Shown one piece after another: positions 1 through 13,100 of a stretch of DNA of 64,000 nt. How positions within the stretch are numbered: the stretch's first letter is position 1; every line of letters starts with the position of its first letter. The stretch is from Volvox africanus (taxonomy: Eukaryota; Chlorophyta; Chlorophyceae; Chlamydomonadales; Volvocaceae), in NCBI GenBank assembly GCA_030268105.1, contig BSDZ01000079.1, positions 744,001-808,000 on the forward strand, given 5' to 3'. The notes under the pieces are model-generated. The model worked only from the letters and a program-made list of their open reading frames with translations. It did no database searches and was not told the DNA's origin. The position numbers and the translations under genes are program-made.

Positions 1-204
1 GTGTACGGTTATGTCATTGACCAAGAAAACAACAAAATTGGCCTCCATCAGTTGCATCTTTATTTGAAACCTGGTGGCTGAGTGGTTGTGTTTCGCCATC
101 TCTCGTTCTCCAGGATTCTAATGGGCATTCGTGGGGGATTCCCACTTCGGTTTTCTCCATCTTTGTAAAATCCTCTTTGCTCGTCCTCTTGCACCACCTC
201 ACAG
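1..204 (+). other. Intron tail at the window edge
   Basis: No coding frame is convincing here. The stretch ends in a C/T-rich tract and a CTCACAG acceptor just before the first recognisable exon of the armadillo-repeat gene, so it is read as the 3' part of an intron. The gene's 5' exons lie outside the window. Confidence 0.6.
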
Positions 205-3200
205 CTGGATGCCGCGTGGTCTCTCACCAACATCGCCGCCTCCCCCGTCTTCAGCCACGTGGAGGCGCTGTATAAAGTGGAGGCACATATCGCCCTGCTG
301 GCTATACTGGGAGTACCACCCGGGCAGGGGACAAGATCCGTATCTGGAAGCGGTGGAATCGGGCAGGTGCTTGCGGCAGCGGCGGCGGCCGCCGCGGCCG
401 CTGCAAACGGTGGTGTCGCCGAAGGGACGGCGAGCGCAGGAGCTGTGGCGACAGCAGCTGCTGCGGCGGCTGCATCGCCGGCGCTGCGGCTACAGGCGTT
501 GTGGGCGCTGGCCAACATTGCGGGTGTAATTCACCCCGACTATAAGACACAGACTTTAGCTGTGGAGGTAAGCGCGGTAAGGGGAACCTTCGAAAAGACG
601 ACGGTTGTTGTGCGCAAGGGAATGCATTTTAAGGGAATCTGGCGTGATGAGGCGAACAGCTCTGCCGGTTCATTCCATACGTTTCTTTCTTCAGCGGAAA
701 TCCGTTTGGAGTACCACACTTACGGGGGAAGGGAGGCAACCAGGTGTGTGTGGGGCAAGGCGCGGCAGTGTTGCGGCGCCCTCCACCTGTGCATTCCACC
801 CAGGAAGCCGCTCGCCCCAACCCCACGACCACTCTCCTCTTTGCCCTACAAGGAGGAGCGTGCTCCTGCGCACCTGCCTTACAAAGAGTTATAGTTCCTG
901 GTGTCCCTTACCATTATAATCTGCAACCCTTTGCCCGATATCATCAACAACAAAACCACGCTTCGCATATTACCCTCGCCCCATCATCGGTCCCACACCA
1001 GCTCGTGCTCGTGTAAAAGGGTGGCCTACCACAGGCCCATCCATCACACGCCCGCTTCTTTGCCCCAAAGTTCCAAATTGTGTCACAAACACGCGATTGC
1101 CATTATTTCTGAAGCCCCTCTTAGCCCGCTTTTGTTAAAGCCCTTACATTTACCACCCATCGCTGCCAGCGCAGATTCTGGAAGTCGGGGCACTGGGTGC
1201 TGTGATGTCAATCATGGAGGCCGAGTCCACCGCAACTTGTGGACGCGAACCCGTGTCGGCATCAGGATCCGGATCTGGTTCGTCGGCCAACGCCATGCTG
1301 CGGTGCGCAGCCTGGTGCCTGCACAACCTGGCAAAGCACAAGCGCGAGAAGGAGATGGTGAGCAAGCTAGAGTAAATGGAGCCAATAGGGCGAGGTCAGA
1401 CAACGGATGCCGAATAAAATCGTAAATCCTCGAGCGGCACCCTCCCCCCCCATTGGTGCCCACTCATGCTCGTTCATTCCGCCACCATGTCACCATGCGT
1501 TTAGGCACGCACTCGAAGCTGGCCTTGGAACCGCAGATAAGCCGCAGATGATGTGCATCGCATCAATTGCGGGGACAGAGGTGAGGCTTTGTTCCTTACC
1601 ACCATCTGCATGGTCCGTCGGCGCTTTGCGTCTCTCCGTCTCCACCCCCTTGTCCAGGTGGACGTGATACTGCTTGCAACGCAACTGCTGCTCAACTGCC
1701 CCGACCTGGAGGTGCTCACCTGCGTGGCCTGGGTGCTGGCGTACCTGGGGTCCAATGAAGATAACAAGTCGCATTTGAAGCAGGCGCTGCCGGCGCTGCC
1801 GCGGCTGGTCCCTTGGGTCAGGTGCGAAATGGGGAATGGGAATGGAACCGAGAAATGGGACGGTGGCAAAGGGCCAGTCGGCGGAAAAGGTAGGGAGCCA
1901 AGGCGCCACACGCTAGGGGGTCGAACGATCCTTGGAGGATGACTCCGGCCTGATTCCGTAATCCCTAGATTTCCATTTGTTACACCTACCCGTTCTGGAA
2001 TTTTAGCTCCGTCACGTTTGTGATGCCGTTGTTAATGATTGCGTTTGTTTGCGCGCATTGCATTCACGTGAATCACGACCTCAGTCGTTGGCGGATCAAC
2101 CTGATGCATAATCTTTTACACAAACTGTCGCAACTGAGATTCCGCGAGAGAACACCGCCGATACCTCTGAGCACTGCTGCGTGCCGACCCATTTAGGGCT
2201 CGTCCTCCGTTTTCACATTTGTTCCCTCGTTGGGTTTCACTCACTTCGATGTCGCCTAATCTCATCTCGCCTTCTACCTCCTTGTACGCACCGGCTGTTA
2301 CGCCCGCATAGAGAGGCGTCCTCCACCCTGGCCAACCCCTCTCTGCTGTGCGTGGGGACAATGTGCACGGGCTACATGCGAGCACTGGACTACAGCAGCG
2401 AGGTGGGTGAGGTGACGTTGGGAGGTGAACGGAGGGGTGTGAGAACGTGAGGCTTGGGAAACGGACCAGATCTGGGGAGAGGCAGGTCATTTTAGTCGGC
2501 ATATGGTGTCCACACATACTGTCGTCCTCGTGAGCGCTTTTGTACGGCCCCGCATGCGAGCATCCCCTCCTTTTCCCCCGCCGTCACCGTCACCGTCACC
2601 GTCACCGTCTTCGCAGGTGGTAGAAGCTGGCGGTGTGCCCGCCTTCCTGTCGTACCTCCGCAAGGGCAATGAGGCGGGGCGCCGAGACATGGTGATGGAT
2701 GCATTGTTTGCTCTCTCTAACGTAGCCGGAGCCAACAACGCGACCGTTCAGGCGCTGCTGGAGGCGGGTGAGTTACCTGATGTACAACGCAAGAGGGTGT
2801 GATCCCGGGCTGCCCTGCAGTGGCCCCGTTGTGCGCGGGACGTGTAAGGGCATGCAGCAGGAGTTTGTTTGGCAGTTAGCTGCTGGTCATTGCGATATGG
2901 CCCTGGGGTAATTAAGTTGGTGGTAAGGTGGTGATGCATCCACACCCAACAACGCTTTGCAAGTGCGGCCTTTTGCCGCCTTCCCCCTCCCGCCTCCCGT
3001 GTAAACGCAACGGGCAGCACCCGTACCGCTTGGAGCCTTCGGATTGTCGATTTTTAAGCCGAGAGGGTCAACGACACATTCCTTCTCACGTCCCGTTCCC
3101 ACCCTTCGCCCCTTCCCTCTCGAATCTGTTCGGTTCCTCAGGCGCCTTTGCCGAGGTGGTGTCGCTCCTCCGCACTGTGGGGGATGATGAGGAGGTCCGC

Positions 3201-4631
3201 ATGGAGTGTCTCTACGTGCTCACAAATGCATGGGACCCACTGGTGGGGGTGGAGGTGGCCACCGTGCAGAAGCTGGTGAGCATACTGGCTTGGATGTGTG
3301 ACTGCGAGAATGATGTTTAGCCAAATGTTCACTTTTAAAATAATTTGTAGAACTTTGGTGTCCTGCCTGATGACTGAGCCGCAAGAGGGGGCACAAGGGA
3401 GGAGCACAAGGGAAGAGATGAAGCTAAGGGACCAGTTTGGCGGAGGTCTACCGCCAGTAGGCGAGGTGCAGCATGATGGGAACCGAGACCGGGGGTATTG
3501 CGGTGTGGGCTATGTGGCAGGTGGACGGGGCGGTAGTTCAAGCGGTATTTGAAGAGTAACAGCAGGGGTCGATAAAATGTGAAGGCATCATGTATGGAAC
3601 GTCCAGATGGGTGTGGGACGGAGGTTGCATTTGGCGGATCCGGGTCCTTCGCAAAGGGGCCGGCACAAAATCACAATCGGGCACCAACTCGTTTTGTGTC
3701 AACCGTGTCACAGCTGTCTAACCACGGCCACCCCCGGTAGCTCATGGAAACCCCTAAAACCGCCAGAAGCTGGCAGCGCTGTTGCCCGGGATCCCTCCGC
3801 CAGCTGCTTCCGGCTCTTCCGGCTATCTCGCCTCACCTAAACCCTTTCTCATCACCCGACTCCCCTGACCCCTTTCCCGCCTGTCCGCGAAGTTTGAATC
3901 GGGCATCCTCGAAGAGCTGCATGAACAGCTGGATTCATCGGCCCCAGCAGCCCGGCTGGATCTCCTGCTGAAGGGGCTCACGGTGAGGGAGCAGCGGAGG
4001 TTCAGGCACACAGACTCGATGCGGGGCGGCAATCCTCTGTGTTGTAGAAAATAGAACAGCTTATATTGAATTACGTCATCAGGGGAGAGAAAGAGAAAAC
4101 GGCAATCATTCAATCCAGGGAATGGAAACATAATGCAGCAAGGCACGGCACGGCACGGCAAGGAACGGCAGGGCAGGGCAGGGCAGGGCAGGGCAGGGCA
4201 GGGCAGGGCAGGGCAGGGCAGGGCAGGGCAGGGCAGGGCAGGGCAGGGCAGGGCAGGGCAGGGCAGGGCAGGGCAGGGCAGGGCAGCGAAGCAATCGTGG
4301 AGACACACGGGGCGGGCCCCGAATCGGAATCCGCTTGGCCCACTGACCGGTATCCATTGGGTATAGCCAAGTAATCTCCGAAACCATAAACCCATTCCCA
4401 CAGGATGGCCTGAAGCGTGGCCAGATGCTGATGACTTACACTGCCAGCATGATGCTGGTGGAGCTGGGCCAGGAGGCGGCAGCGGCTGCACCGCCGCCCG
4501 TTAATCCTGTTGTAGAGCTGTACGGCCGGTTGGGTACGGTGAAGCGGATTCAAGCGCTCAACTCCCACCCCGATTCGGAGGTAGCGACAAAGGCCAATGG
4601 AATCCTCACAGTGCTCAAGTTCATGTCGTAA
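205..4631 (+). CDS. Importin-alpha-like armadillo-repeat protein, 3' part, 8 exons
   Basis: Exons by splice motif: 205-567, 1175-1357, 1658-1821, 2312-2402, 2617-2767, 3142-3275, 3893-3982, 4404-4631. All phases agree, giving 1404 nt: 467 codons plus TAA. The first exon opens with LDAAWSLTNIAAS and later has LRLQALWALANIAG; further exons have LRCAAWCLHNLA, TCVAWVLAYLGS and MDALFALSNVAG. These are the AW-L-NIA helices typical of ARM repeats in importin alpha, the adaptor that carries NLS cargo to importin beta. A poly-Ala/Gly/Val insertion of about 40 residues interrupts one repeat in the first exon. The C-terminus (TVLKFMS) is not a standard importin-alpha acidic tail, and the IBB domain, if present, lies upstream. 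It could be another ARM-family adaptor. The ARM fold is firm; the importin-alpha assignment is moderate. Confidence 0.82.
4171..4285. repeat. (GGGCA)23 pentanucleotide microsatellite in the last intron of the ARM gene
   Basis: Twenty-three uninterrupted copies of GGGCA, preceded by degenerate GGCAC copies from about 4140. The tract sits between the exons ending at 3982 and starting at 4404. Runs of three G separated by two bases on the sense strand meet the usual G-quadruplex pattern. Confidence 0.97.
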
Positions 4632-5112
4632 GGCAGGATGAGGTGGCCCTGCGGGCTCACTATTGTCCCGCTCTAAGCAACGGTGGCAGTGGCGTGGTCG
4701 TGGTCACGGTACAAGAGGCGTCTGGATGTCGCGTTCGTCTGTCTTGATGGATAAGCAAAAGCGCTGACGCATGAGAGCGAGTGCGTGCTCAGTGCGTCTC
4801 AAGACGATGGAGTTGGGAGGATGGGAGGATGGGAGGATCCGTGCCGTATCCCTTATGGACGTGCAGGAGGGGGCATCTCGTGCCTTTCTGGGACTGACCG
4901 ACTTTAAGTGTGCAAGGTAAAGCATCTCTCCATTCACTCGCGCATGAGCTGCTGCGCATGTGGGGCACCGGAAATGCGCTTTGGTTGCCTCTTCACACAT
5001 GGCTCGTGCCATCCACAATACAGCTTTTGGACTTTTGGCGTCTGTTTACACGTCACGTCAGAACGTGATACCTCCACACTCTGGTTGCGACACTATATTT
5101 AAAACGGTGAAA
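4632..5112. other. Intergenic space downstream of the ARM gene
   Basis: No gene seen. Near the low-coordinate side of the next candidate exon, the plus-strand motif TTACA at 5046-5050 reads as TGTAA on the minus strand. It lies 63 nt beyond a minus-strand stop codon, a normal position for a volvocine polyadenylation signal. I did not find a clear TGTAA for the ARM gene. Confidence 0.5.
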
Positions 5113-5393
5113 TCATAAAGCATCCTCATCCTCCTCATGTTGAGCGTTGAGTGTCGGGACGGTCGGCGCCAAGATAGCTTTTTGATTTGCACCGTGATTC
5201 GCTAACACGACAACATCTCCTTCGGCCCCACCTTGCACGAGCAGAAGACTCGCAGCCCCCTGCAACCACAGCGCACCTGACGCCCCCGGCCCCGTGTTGG
5301 TCATGACCGGCAGGTGGCTGGGCCCATGCACATGCGACCCTTTCGGGGGGCCAGTGACATTAGGAAGATATGCAAAGCCCAAGGAACTAGGTA
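5113..5393 (-). CDS. Possible terminal exon of an unknown gene
   Basis: An open minus-strand frame of about 93 codons follows a GATGCAG acceptor and ends at a TGA (5113-5115). It reads PSSLGFAYLPNVTGPPKG, then a Gly/Ala/Val-rich stretch, and finishes QHEEDEDAL. A TGTAA polyadenylation motif sits 63 nt past the stop, and an in-frame stop lies just upstream of the acceptor; both are expected of a real last exon. I recognise no family and could not connect an upstream exon with confidence. A weak Arg/Leu/Ala-rich candidate lies on the same strand near 6370-6600. It may equally be chance. Confidence 0.35.
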
Positions 5394-6949
5394 CTGCATC
5401 CGTCTAACTTGTCGCACCTGCCAGATAGTGGCGGTTATGGGGGGGGGGGGTAGCGTGGTCGGTAAATGCATAACCAGGGGAAGGAACCCGGGTGGAAGAT
5501 GTCCCTGTTCATGTGGTTCTTGAGGGGACTAGGGCAGCGGATCACACATACAATACATCGCCACATTACACACAGCAGCGGCCCCCTCCTTTCCCTCCTG
5601 AAGGAGAAAAGGATGTGCACAGCGATATCTTGGCGCTATGCCATAAACTTGCACAAGTGCACTCGTACGGATGTACATACCTGCGCTCATGTCGGGTGCG
5701 GTTGGATGTATGGTGTGGAGTTAGGGTTTCAAGATTAGTTGATATGGTACCTCATCACGCTTCGTGGTTGCGATCCATTAAGGTGCTATGGAGGTCATTG
5801 ACTAGGTAACATGGTCCGGTCACGAGCCCTCTTCTTTTATCGTATGTGAAGCGAAGGCCTTGCAGGAGGCATGAGGAGGGGTGTATGCGTGCATGCGTGC
5901 GCATCTTCGTGTTCGGACTGGTATATGTCGTTTATCGTTTTGGTACTGCGGACCGTCAGATTGAGGAGGAAGGACGGCTGGGGGCCAGGGTCCCGTTCGG
6001 AAGTCTTGGCCCAGCGACGGCCGGGAGCGTGGAGCCTGAAAATTCGCCTACGCAGGACAGTTTATACCGTAATGTGCAGTGTTGACGAGGCCTGACGAGG
6101 TCGGAGCTTGGAGACCAACTCCGACGAGGCCGCCTGCCTTCGGAGCGTCGGACCCTGTCTGTGTGCCACCAGAGTGACAATATGGGTCGCCGAACAGCCA
6201 AACCGGAAATTGTACGCGCCCATCTGCGTACTGTTGGTTGTACTGTTACTGGCTGCAAGAGGCGGATCCGGATAGGCGGTGCGATTGAGGCATCCAAGGG
6301 TTTGAGGTTTACATGGCCAAGGACGCGCCCGGTAGAGGTGCGTTACGACTGTGATCTGGTGTGGTGTGGGTGTTCTACCTGCAACCAGGGGCGGACTAGT
6401 TCCTGTGCAGTCTGCCGGGGAAGTGCAGCTTGGGCAGCAGGTGAGGAACGGAGGCGCATCGGTGCGGGAACCTCTGCTCGCGTGCTGGATGTTGCGGCCA
6501 GGTAGGCATCGCGCGCGAGATGGTGTTCGAGCAGAGCACGATGCAATGCAGTATGTAGCTGGTTGGCCAGTACTGTTGGCCACGAGGGTTTGCGAATGCG
6601 AGTTTTGGTGCGCATGCATAACCAAATAAATGCCGGCATGGGGATCGGGTGTAGGTCGTTGAAGTGTGGGCGGCTGGGAGATCAGCTTATGGCTCATCTT
6701 TCCCATGTGGTAATGGACAGGCGCATGGCGAGAAATCAGTCAGAACTGCTGTGTGTTTGAGTGCAGGCTTGCATGTGCGCCGGCTAGGTCTTACGAAAAT
6801 ATTGCTCTTATGATACGTTCTCATGCGTCAGCGGGGAGATCCAGGCAACTGGGCGAGATACCTGCAGCTTCTGGAGATCTAGCTGCTGGTGGGGTGTTCC
6901 GTATTTACCTTCTATATGTTAGTTTTCGTGATAATGTTACTAGGGAGCT

Positions 6950-6995
6950 GGCTGGGTTGGCTGTAGCGCTATGGCTGGGTTGGCTGTAGCGCTAT
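6950..6995. repeat. 23-bp perfect tandem duplication
   Basis: The 23 bases starting GGCTGGGTTGGCTG and ending GCGCTAT occur twice head to tail with no mismatch. It looks like a recent slippage or unequal-exchange duplication in non-coding DNA. Confidence 0.95.
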
Positions 6996-7821
6996 GACGT
7001 CATGATCTACATTCTCGGCGAGTTGCGCAATAAGTCTGTCCAGGTAATCTGGACAGTAAACCCGACCGCCCTAAGAATGTCAGTTCCTGAAGTGCTGTGA
7101 ATCCCTGCGGTTACTATCCCAACTTGTTAAAGCAGGCGTGTCTTGGACGAACATAAGCCGTTCCGAAATCCCGCATGCGGCCGCTGTACACACAAGCTCC
7201 AAGACCCTAAACTTACAGCTCACGTATCTGAGTAATCCCTCACTTCGATCACGCTGTGTGTAAGGCTAACAGACGATGAACTGTCACCATGGAATTGTAG
7301 GTATCCTATCCGCGGAACGGTAGCAGATCCGGTTTACTTCGTTACATCGAGGGGTGAGCATTCGCAATGCGCATTCCTCATCATTATAGGGAAACAGGGA
7401 GATATCTGGCAGTCATTCGCTCTAGCCAATTATCACCTACGCCGGTCACCCTCAACCTCGCCCTCAACCTCGCCAGCGCGTCTCCATGCGATTGCCATAT
7501 CATCCCTACTGGCCGCTTCCCATCTAACAACGCAATTTCGGGTTTTCGCCATCCTCCATATGCGCTATCCCAAGAGCCACAAGCCTCAAAACCGGCACGC
7601 CCGCTACGAGGCAGCCCTCCGAAGTGAGCCAACCGAACACCTCATCCTGCACGAAATTTTCTTCCTACGTATTGAGCCTGCCTAGATATTGAGCGGGGCC
7701 CTTGCTTAGAGTACAACAAAGATATTTTAATCAGCAACGAAAGATCCCATGGACACGAAAGAGGCACATGGCTAAATGAAAACCGGCCTCTGATAACGAC
7801 CTGCGTAAATACGGCAGCAAT

Positions 7822-7848
7822 AGCAGCAGCAGCAGCAGCAGCAGCAGC
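7822..7848. repeat. (AGC)9 trinucleotide microsatellite
   Basis: Nine AGC units, flanked by imperfect GCA copies. The surrounding frames on either strand look non-coding, so this is probably not a poly-Ser, Gln or Ala tract. Confidence 0.9.
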
Positions 7849-10109
7849 AAAATTTGCAACAGGAGCTTCAGCTCCACACGCTTCCAACAGACACTTCTTA
7901 GCATTTCCAACCTGCGCACACCACCTGCATATGCCATTCCCACATCTCATATCCCGATACACACCTAAGCTTGCTGCATGAACCTTACCCTAGCGGGGGG
8001 CCTGCGACGGTATTGCTCCGGCTGCTGCCTTTTAATAATCCCATCGCTGCATTGCATCGTTTGCTCAGAGGGTCCTAGCATCCAGCCAATATTTGCACAA
8101 AAGCGATACATGACCACGACGAGATGAGAGGGAGGAAGTGAAGACGGGCCGGCAGGCGCTAAGGATGACGTCCTCTCTCGATGCCGGGGTGGATTAGCAG
8201 TCCCATTCAAGTGACTACACCTATATCCACCTCCTGCACGTTCAGGCTTCGACCCTGCGCCCTGCCGGCCACACACAATGCTTGAGAGAGAGAGAAGAGG
8301 AAGTTCCTCAAATCATGGTTAGCACGAAATGGTCAGCAAGGTAGGCATGCGCGCGCATACCGGCGTTATGTGCACCTGAGGAGCAACGGATCCGATATGC
8401 CACCTAAGCGAAGCCGCAAGGGGAGCACCGCGCCAACGCACCCCTGAACAAGGTCCATGAGTAAAGCGGGTGAAAATCAATCTTGGCCCAGTGTACGACA
8501 AACGGGGTTCGACAGGGTACGACGATACCAGCCTGAGAAATACATATTTTGCGCTGTGCCCTTCGCGTGCGGATCGGGTCATGTAATGCACGGTTTGACC
8601 CGGTGATGCTTCTGGAGAATCAACAGCATAAGGCATAGGCACCCCCGGCGCGTGTTTACGGTGGGGTACCGGGCCTAATTGTGCTGCGGCGATACGGCGA
8701 CTGCCGTAAAACACACACACACGGTCACACGGCCGGTCAACGCAATCCCTAACATAAATAATTACGGGAACATTCACACACAGACACGCGATTTCTCAAG
8801 CCCCGAAAGTCACGAAAGCACAAATACGTCAGGGCCTCCTTAGGGCATGCATTAGGGGGCGGGTCCTCCCGCTTCCCTGTAATCCATTGCTTGTGGGTGA
8901 ACCCCCTCCTACATGCAGCCGAAGGAAAACCTATTTGATCGTCCCTAGACGAGATCACCCGCATCGTATTCACCTCGGCCTCATGCTATGACATCCATTC
9001 TCCGAGCCCTCGAACTATAACCACCTGGGCCTTACCATCACCTAAACAGATACAAGTGTCTCCTCTCAGATCACCTCCAAGAGAGCAGTATTTGTTACTG
9101 CAGTGGCAACCGGCAGCAGCAGGACCGATAACGATGTGGCAGAGGGTAAAGATCGAAGTAGAAATGTACACACTTCATATGTGCCTCCTGCGCCTTATCC
9201 AGAGCAAAATGTTCCACAACGCAACCATCAGCCACCGCGGCGACGGGAAGATACCTGGCATGATGTGACACGGCGCAGCACTTGCACAAGTGCAGGCTGA
9301 GATTAGTGCACAAAGGCGGAGCTTCTCTATCATCCTGCAACAAAAAGGCCTGGACCTCACTTTCCAGCCTTGACGGCCTCATTGCTGACCAATGCGCGCC
9401 GTACCCCCGCACCTTACGCGCGCAAATACTTCTGGTGTTCTCCTCTACATGTTTTACTCCTATTACTAGCTAAGCACACTCTCTAGCAACCATGCGAACC
9501 TGCATAGACGTCAGCAGCGGCCGACTTAATATCCCTTGGTGCTGCTTGCACCACGGCCTAATACCCTACACTTCCCAAGCTCATAGCCAGAGTTGGACAG
9601 CAGGAATGCCTCCACGCGGAGTGTGCAGATGCCTGTCCGCTGTAACCCTCCCCCAACCATCCTCCTCGACACCTCCAAACAATCAACACACCAGCCGATA
9701 CGCATTCGAATAAAGCCATGTACGCAGTAAGCTGCACAGGCGAGAGAGGTGTTGAACAGGTCACCCCTTCCCAACACACAATCCCTACCTGCATCGCGCG
9801 TACTGCGTGTATGTGGCGATTTGTCGGCCAACCATATAAACCTCGTGAAGCATGCGATATTGCAAAAGTACTTCTACAACTTTATCGGCTACTTTTTACT
9901 CTTTATAATGCGCCTGCCTTCAAACGTTCCTATGCGTTGAGTCCTTTGAAAGCTGATCACCTGGACGCATAACAAACTGACTTGACCAAAAAAATAGGCT
10001 ACACCAAACGCGCACAATTCTTCGCCAACTAGCCTAATCAAGCATGCAAATTACTGAAATCCAAGTATATCTAATGTTTCAACAGACGGCTCGATGCGAC
10101 CGACTAAGA

Positions 10110-13100
10110 CTACAGATTACTAAAGCGGCGCTTGGATGAAATGGCGCCAAACGCTCCGTTTACGAAGCTCTTCGCGCAGCAGCCCGTTGTCGACTGCTCG
10201 AACATCGCGAACCGGCAGCCAGAGCTGGCTCCGTTGTAACAAAGCTGCGCTAGGGTGTTGCACTGGGGGATGTCGGCCTGGAGCGCCAAGCACAGCTCCA
10301 CACCATTAGCGGTGCTGGGGCTCAGGCCCAGGTTGTTCGTTTTAAGAACGGCGAGAGTTTGGGCCGGCTTCAAAGACGTGTCATTGTAGCGGCTCCAGGA
10401 CACGGCCTTGGATGTGGTCCGACCTCCCTGCGGCTTGAGCGTGAAGCCGAACACACTTCTGGAGCACTGGTTGTTCACAAGCCACTCAACCTTGGCCAGA
10501 TTCATTGAGCAGCACTTAGACTTGCCGCACTCAGACGGATCAGCGCGAATAGTGAAGCAGTAGAAGTTCCGACCGGATTGTGAGTACTTCCGTGTGTATA
10601 ACATCGAGTATGGCGTCTGGCTTGGCTCGGCACGGTCGCACGCGCTGCATAGCGGGAAGGCGGCATAGAAGGGAAAGTGGCGGAAAAGATTTATTACTAC
10701 CGCGGATCTAAAATTATCCTTCCTTCAGCTAAACGAAAGATGGGGAAAAGGCGGAATCAAACACCATTTCAAGGCACCGGTGTGTACAATGAGACGGATG
10801 GAGACATAAACCCACAAGATGGGGAAAAAGTATCGACCAACATTCCAGATGGCGCCAGGTACTCATGTAAGGTTGTAGAAGTGCAATGCGGCCGGCAGCA
10901 CCGAAGACGCGAACCTACAAGACCCAGAACTGAACGGCGCTCGCGACCATCCGCCCTTGTGTCCTTATGGGTCACCAAACTGCCCCACATTGTTCCCCAA
11001 TCGACATCCCACATCTATCACCACCACGGCATGTCATGCAAATGCAAATGGCCTTCCCCACTTCTTAGAAAGTCAGCAACGTCACATAACCTTCGCCTGA
11101 CCCGAAACGCCATTCGTACCAGTAAGGGAAGTTGGTCGGTGGGATAGCCTTGCAGGTCGTAGAATAGTTTCCGGTATCGCACAACTGCCTGTTGTCGGGG
11201 CGATGTGACGACACGGTCAACACCGACGGCGCGCAGGAGGGGCTGCCCGAGGCATCGGGGCGCAGGCCGCTGCTCATGTTGAGATAGGTGCGGCCGGCTA
11301 GGATCTGCAGACCCGAGCTGCCACCCGTCGTATTGTCACCCATCTTGGTCATATTGACGAAGCGCTCAGCCGGTAGACCCCACGTAAAGTTCGCGCAGGC
11401 GACCATGGTGTTGTTGACTGTGCTAAGTGTCTTGCATGCAAAGCTATCCAGAAGGGAGTAGTTGCCGTAACGCTTACTGAAGTCGTTAAGATACGACGCC
11501 ATGAGGGCGCAGCTGGCGGCGTTCACGGGTCCATCATACCGCTGCCAGGTGAAGCACACGTACGTGCAGTAACGAGGGAAGCTTGGCACCAAGGGAGTAG
11601 ATGGTGGTGGCGGGAAGGGTGGCGGGGGAGGTGGCGGGGGGAAGGGGGGAGGCGGCGGTGGCGGAGGAGGCGGTGGTGGCGGTGGCGGGAAGGGGGGAGG
11701 TGGTGGCGGTTGCGGCGGCGGTGGTGGTGGTGGGAAAGGCGGCGGAGGAGGTGGAGGGGGTGGCGGAGGGGGTGGTGGTGGGAACGGTGGTGGGGGGGGA
11801 GGTGGGGGAGGCGGAGGAGGCGGTGGTGGAAAAGGTGGCGGTGGTGGAGGTGGAGGAGGCGGAGGGGGTGGTGGCGGTGTAGGAGGCGGGGGTGGCGGGG
11901 GCGGTGGTGGCGGCGGGGGAGGTGGTGGTGGTGGTGGAGGTGGCGGTGGAGGTGGCGGTGGCGGCGGTGGTGGCGGTGGCGGTGGTGGTGGCGGTGGCGG
12001 TGGTGGAGGAGGTGGAGGCGGCGGTGGTGGGGGCGGAGGGGGCGGAGGAGGTGGCGGGGGCGGTGGTGGTGGTGGCGGAGGAGGCGGTGGTGGAGGCGGC
12101 GGAGGCGGAGGTGGCGGCGGAGGAGGCGGCGGGGGCGGTGGCGGGGGAGGCGGCGGAGGAGGTGGTGGAGGTGGTGGAGGTGGTGGTGGAGGAGGTGGTG
12201 GAGGCGGTGGTGGTGGAGGCGGAGGTGGTGGAGGCGGCGGAGGCGGAGGTGGCGGAGGTGGCGGCGGTGGAGGAGGCGGCGGGGGCGGGGGTGGTGGCGG
12301 TGGCGGGGGGGGCGGCGGAGGAGGTGGAGGCGGGGGGGGCGGCGGAGGAGGTGGTGGAGGGGGGGGAGGTGGCGGCGGTGGCGGGGGAGGAGGCGGTGGC
12401 GGCGGGGGAGGTGGTGGTGGCGGTGGCGGCGGAGGCGGGGGAGGCGGTGGCGGCGGGGGAGGTGGTGGCGGTGGCGGAGGAGGAGGTGGTGGAGGCGGGG
12501 GCGGTGGAGGTGGCGGGGGAGGCGGTGGAGGAGGCGGGGGCGGTGGCGGTGGAGGTGGTGGAGGTGGTGGAGGTGGTGGAGGCGGTGGAGGTGGAGGTGG
12601 CGGCGGAGGAGGTGGGGGCGGTGGTGGGGGCGGTGGCGGGGGAGGCGGCGGAGGAGGTGGTGGAGGTGGTGGAGGTGGTGGTGGAGGCGGTGGTGGAGGC
12701 GGCGGAGGAGGCGGAGGGGGCGGGGGTGGTGGCGGTGGCGGGGGAGGCGGCGGAGGAGGTGGTGGAGGGGGGGGAGGTGGCGGCGGTGGCGGGGGAGGAG
12801 GCGGTGGCGGCGGGGGAGGTGGTGGCGGAGGAGGCGGCGGTGGCGGCGGAGGAGGCGGCGGTGGCGGCGGAGGAGGCGGCGGAGGCGGGGGCGGTGGAGG
12901 TGGCGGGGGCGGCGGTGGAGGAGGCGGTGGCGGTGGCGGTGGAGGTGGAGGCGGTGGAGGTGGTGGAGGCGGTGGAGGCGGTGGCGGTGGTGGAGGCGGC
13001 GGCGGAGGCGGGGGAGGCGGGGGCGGCGGGGGAGGTGGTGGTGGTGGAGGTGGCGGAGGTGGAGGCGGTGGAGGTGGTGGAGGTGGTGGAGGTGGTGGAG

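Larger units (their letters stand above)
5394..10109. other. Gene-poor region, 4.7 kb
   Basis: Open frames are short, overlap on both strands and show no recognisable motif. Contents that can be named are a perfect 23-bp tandem duplication at 6950-6995, a nine-copy AGC run at 7822-7848 and a short GA run near 8285. A C/G homopolymer block lies near 5438-5450. An Arg/Leu/Ala-rich minus-strand frame near 6370-6600, ending at a CAG|GTAG donor-like site, could be an exon of the orphan gene at 5113. No transposon coding sequence or terminal repeats were identified by eye. Confidence 0.45.

Noticed and set aside
4106..4387. Cys-Pro-Ala-Leu repeat frames on the minus strand and Gly-Gln-Arg-Ala frames on the plus strand
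   Set aside because: They are translations of the intronic (GGGCA)23 microsatellite and have no other coding character.
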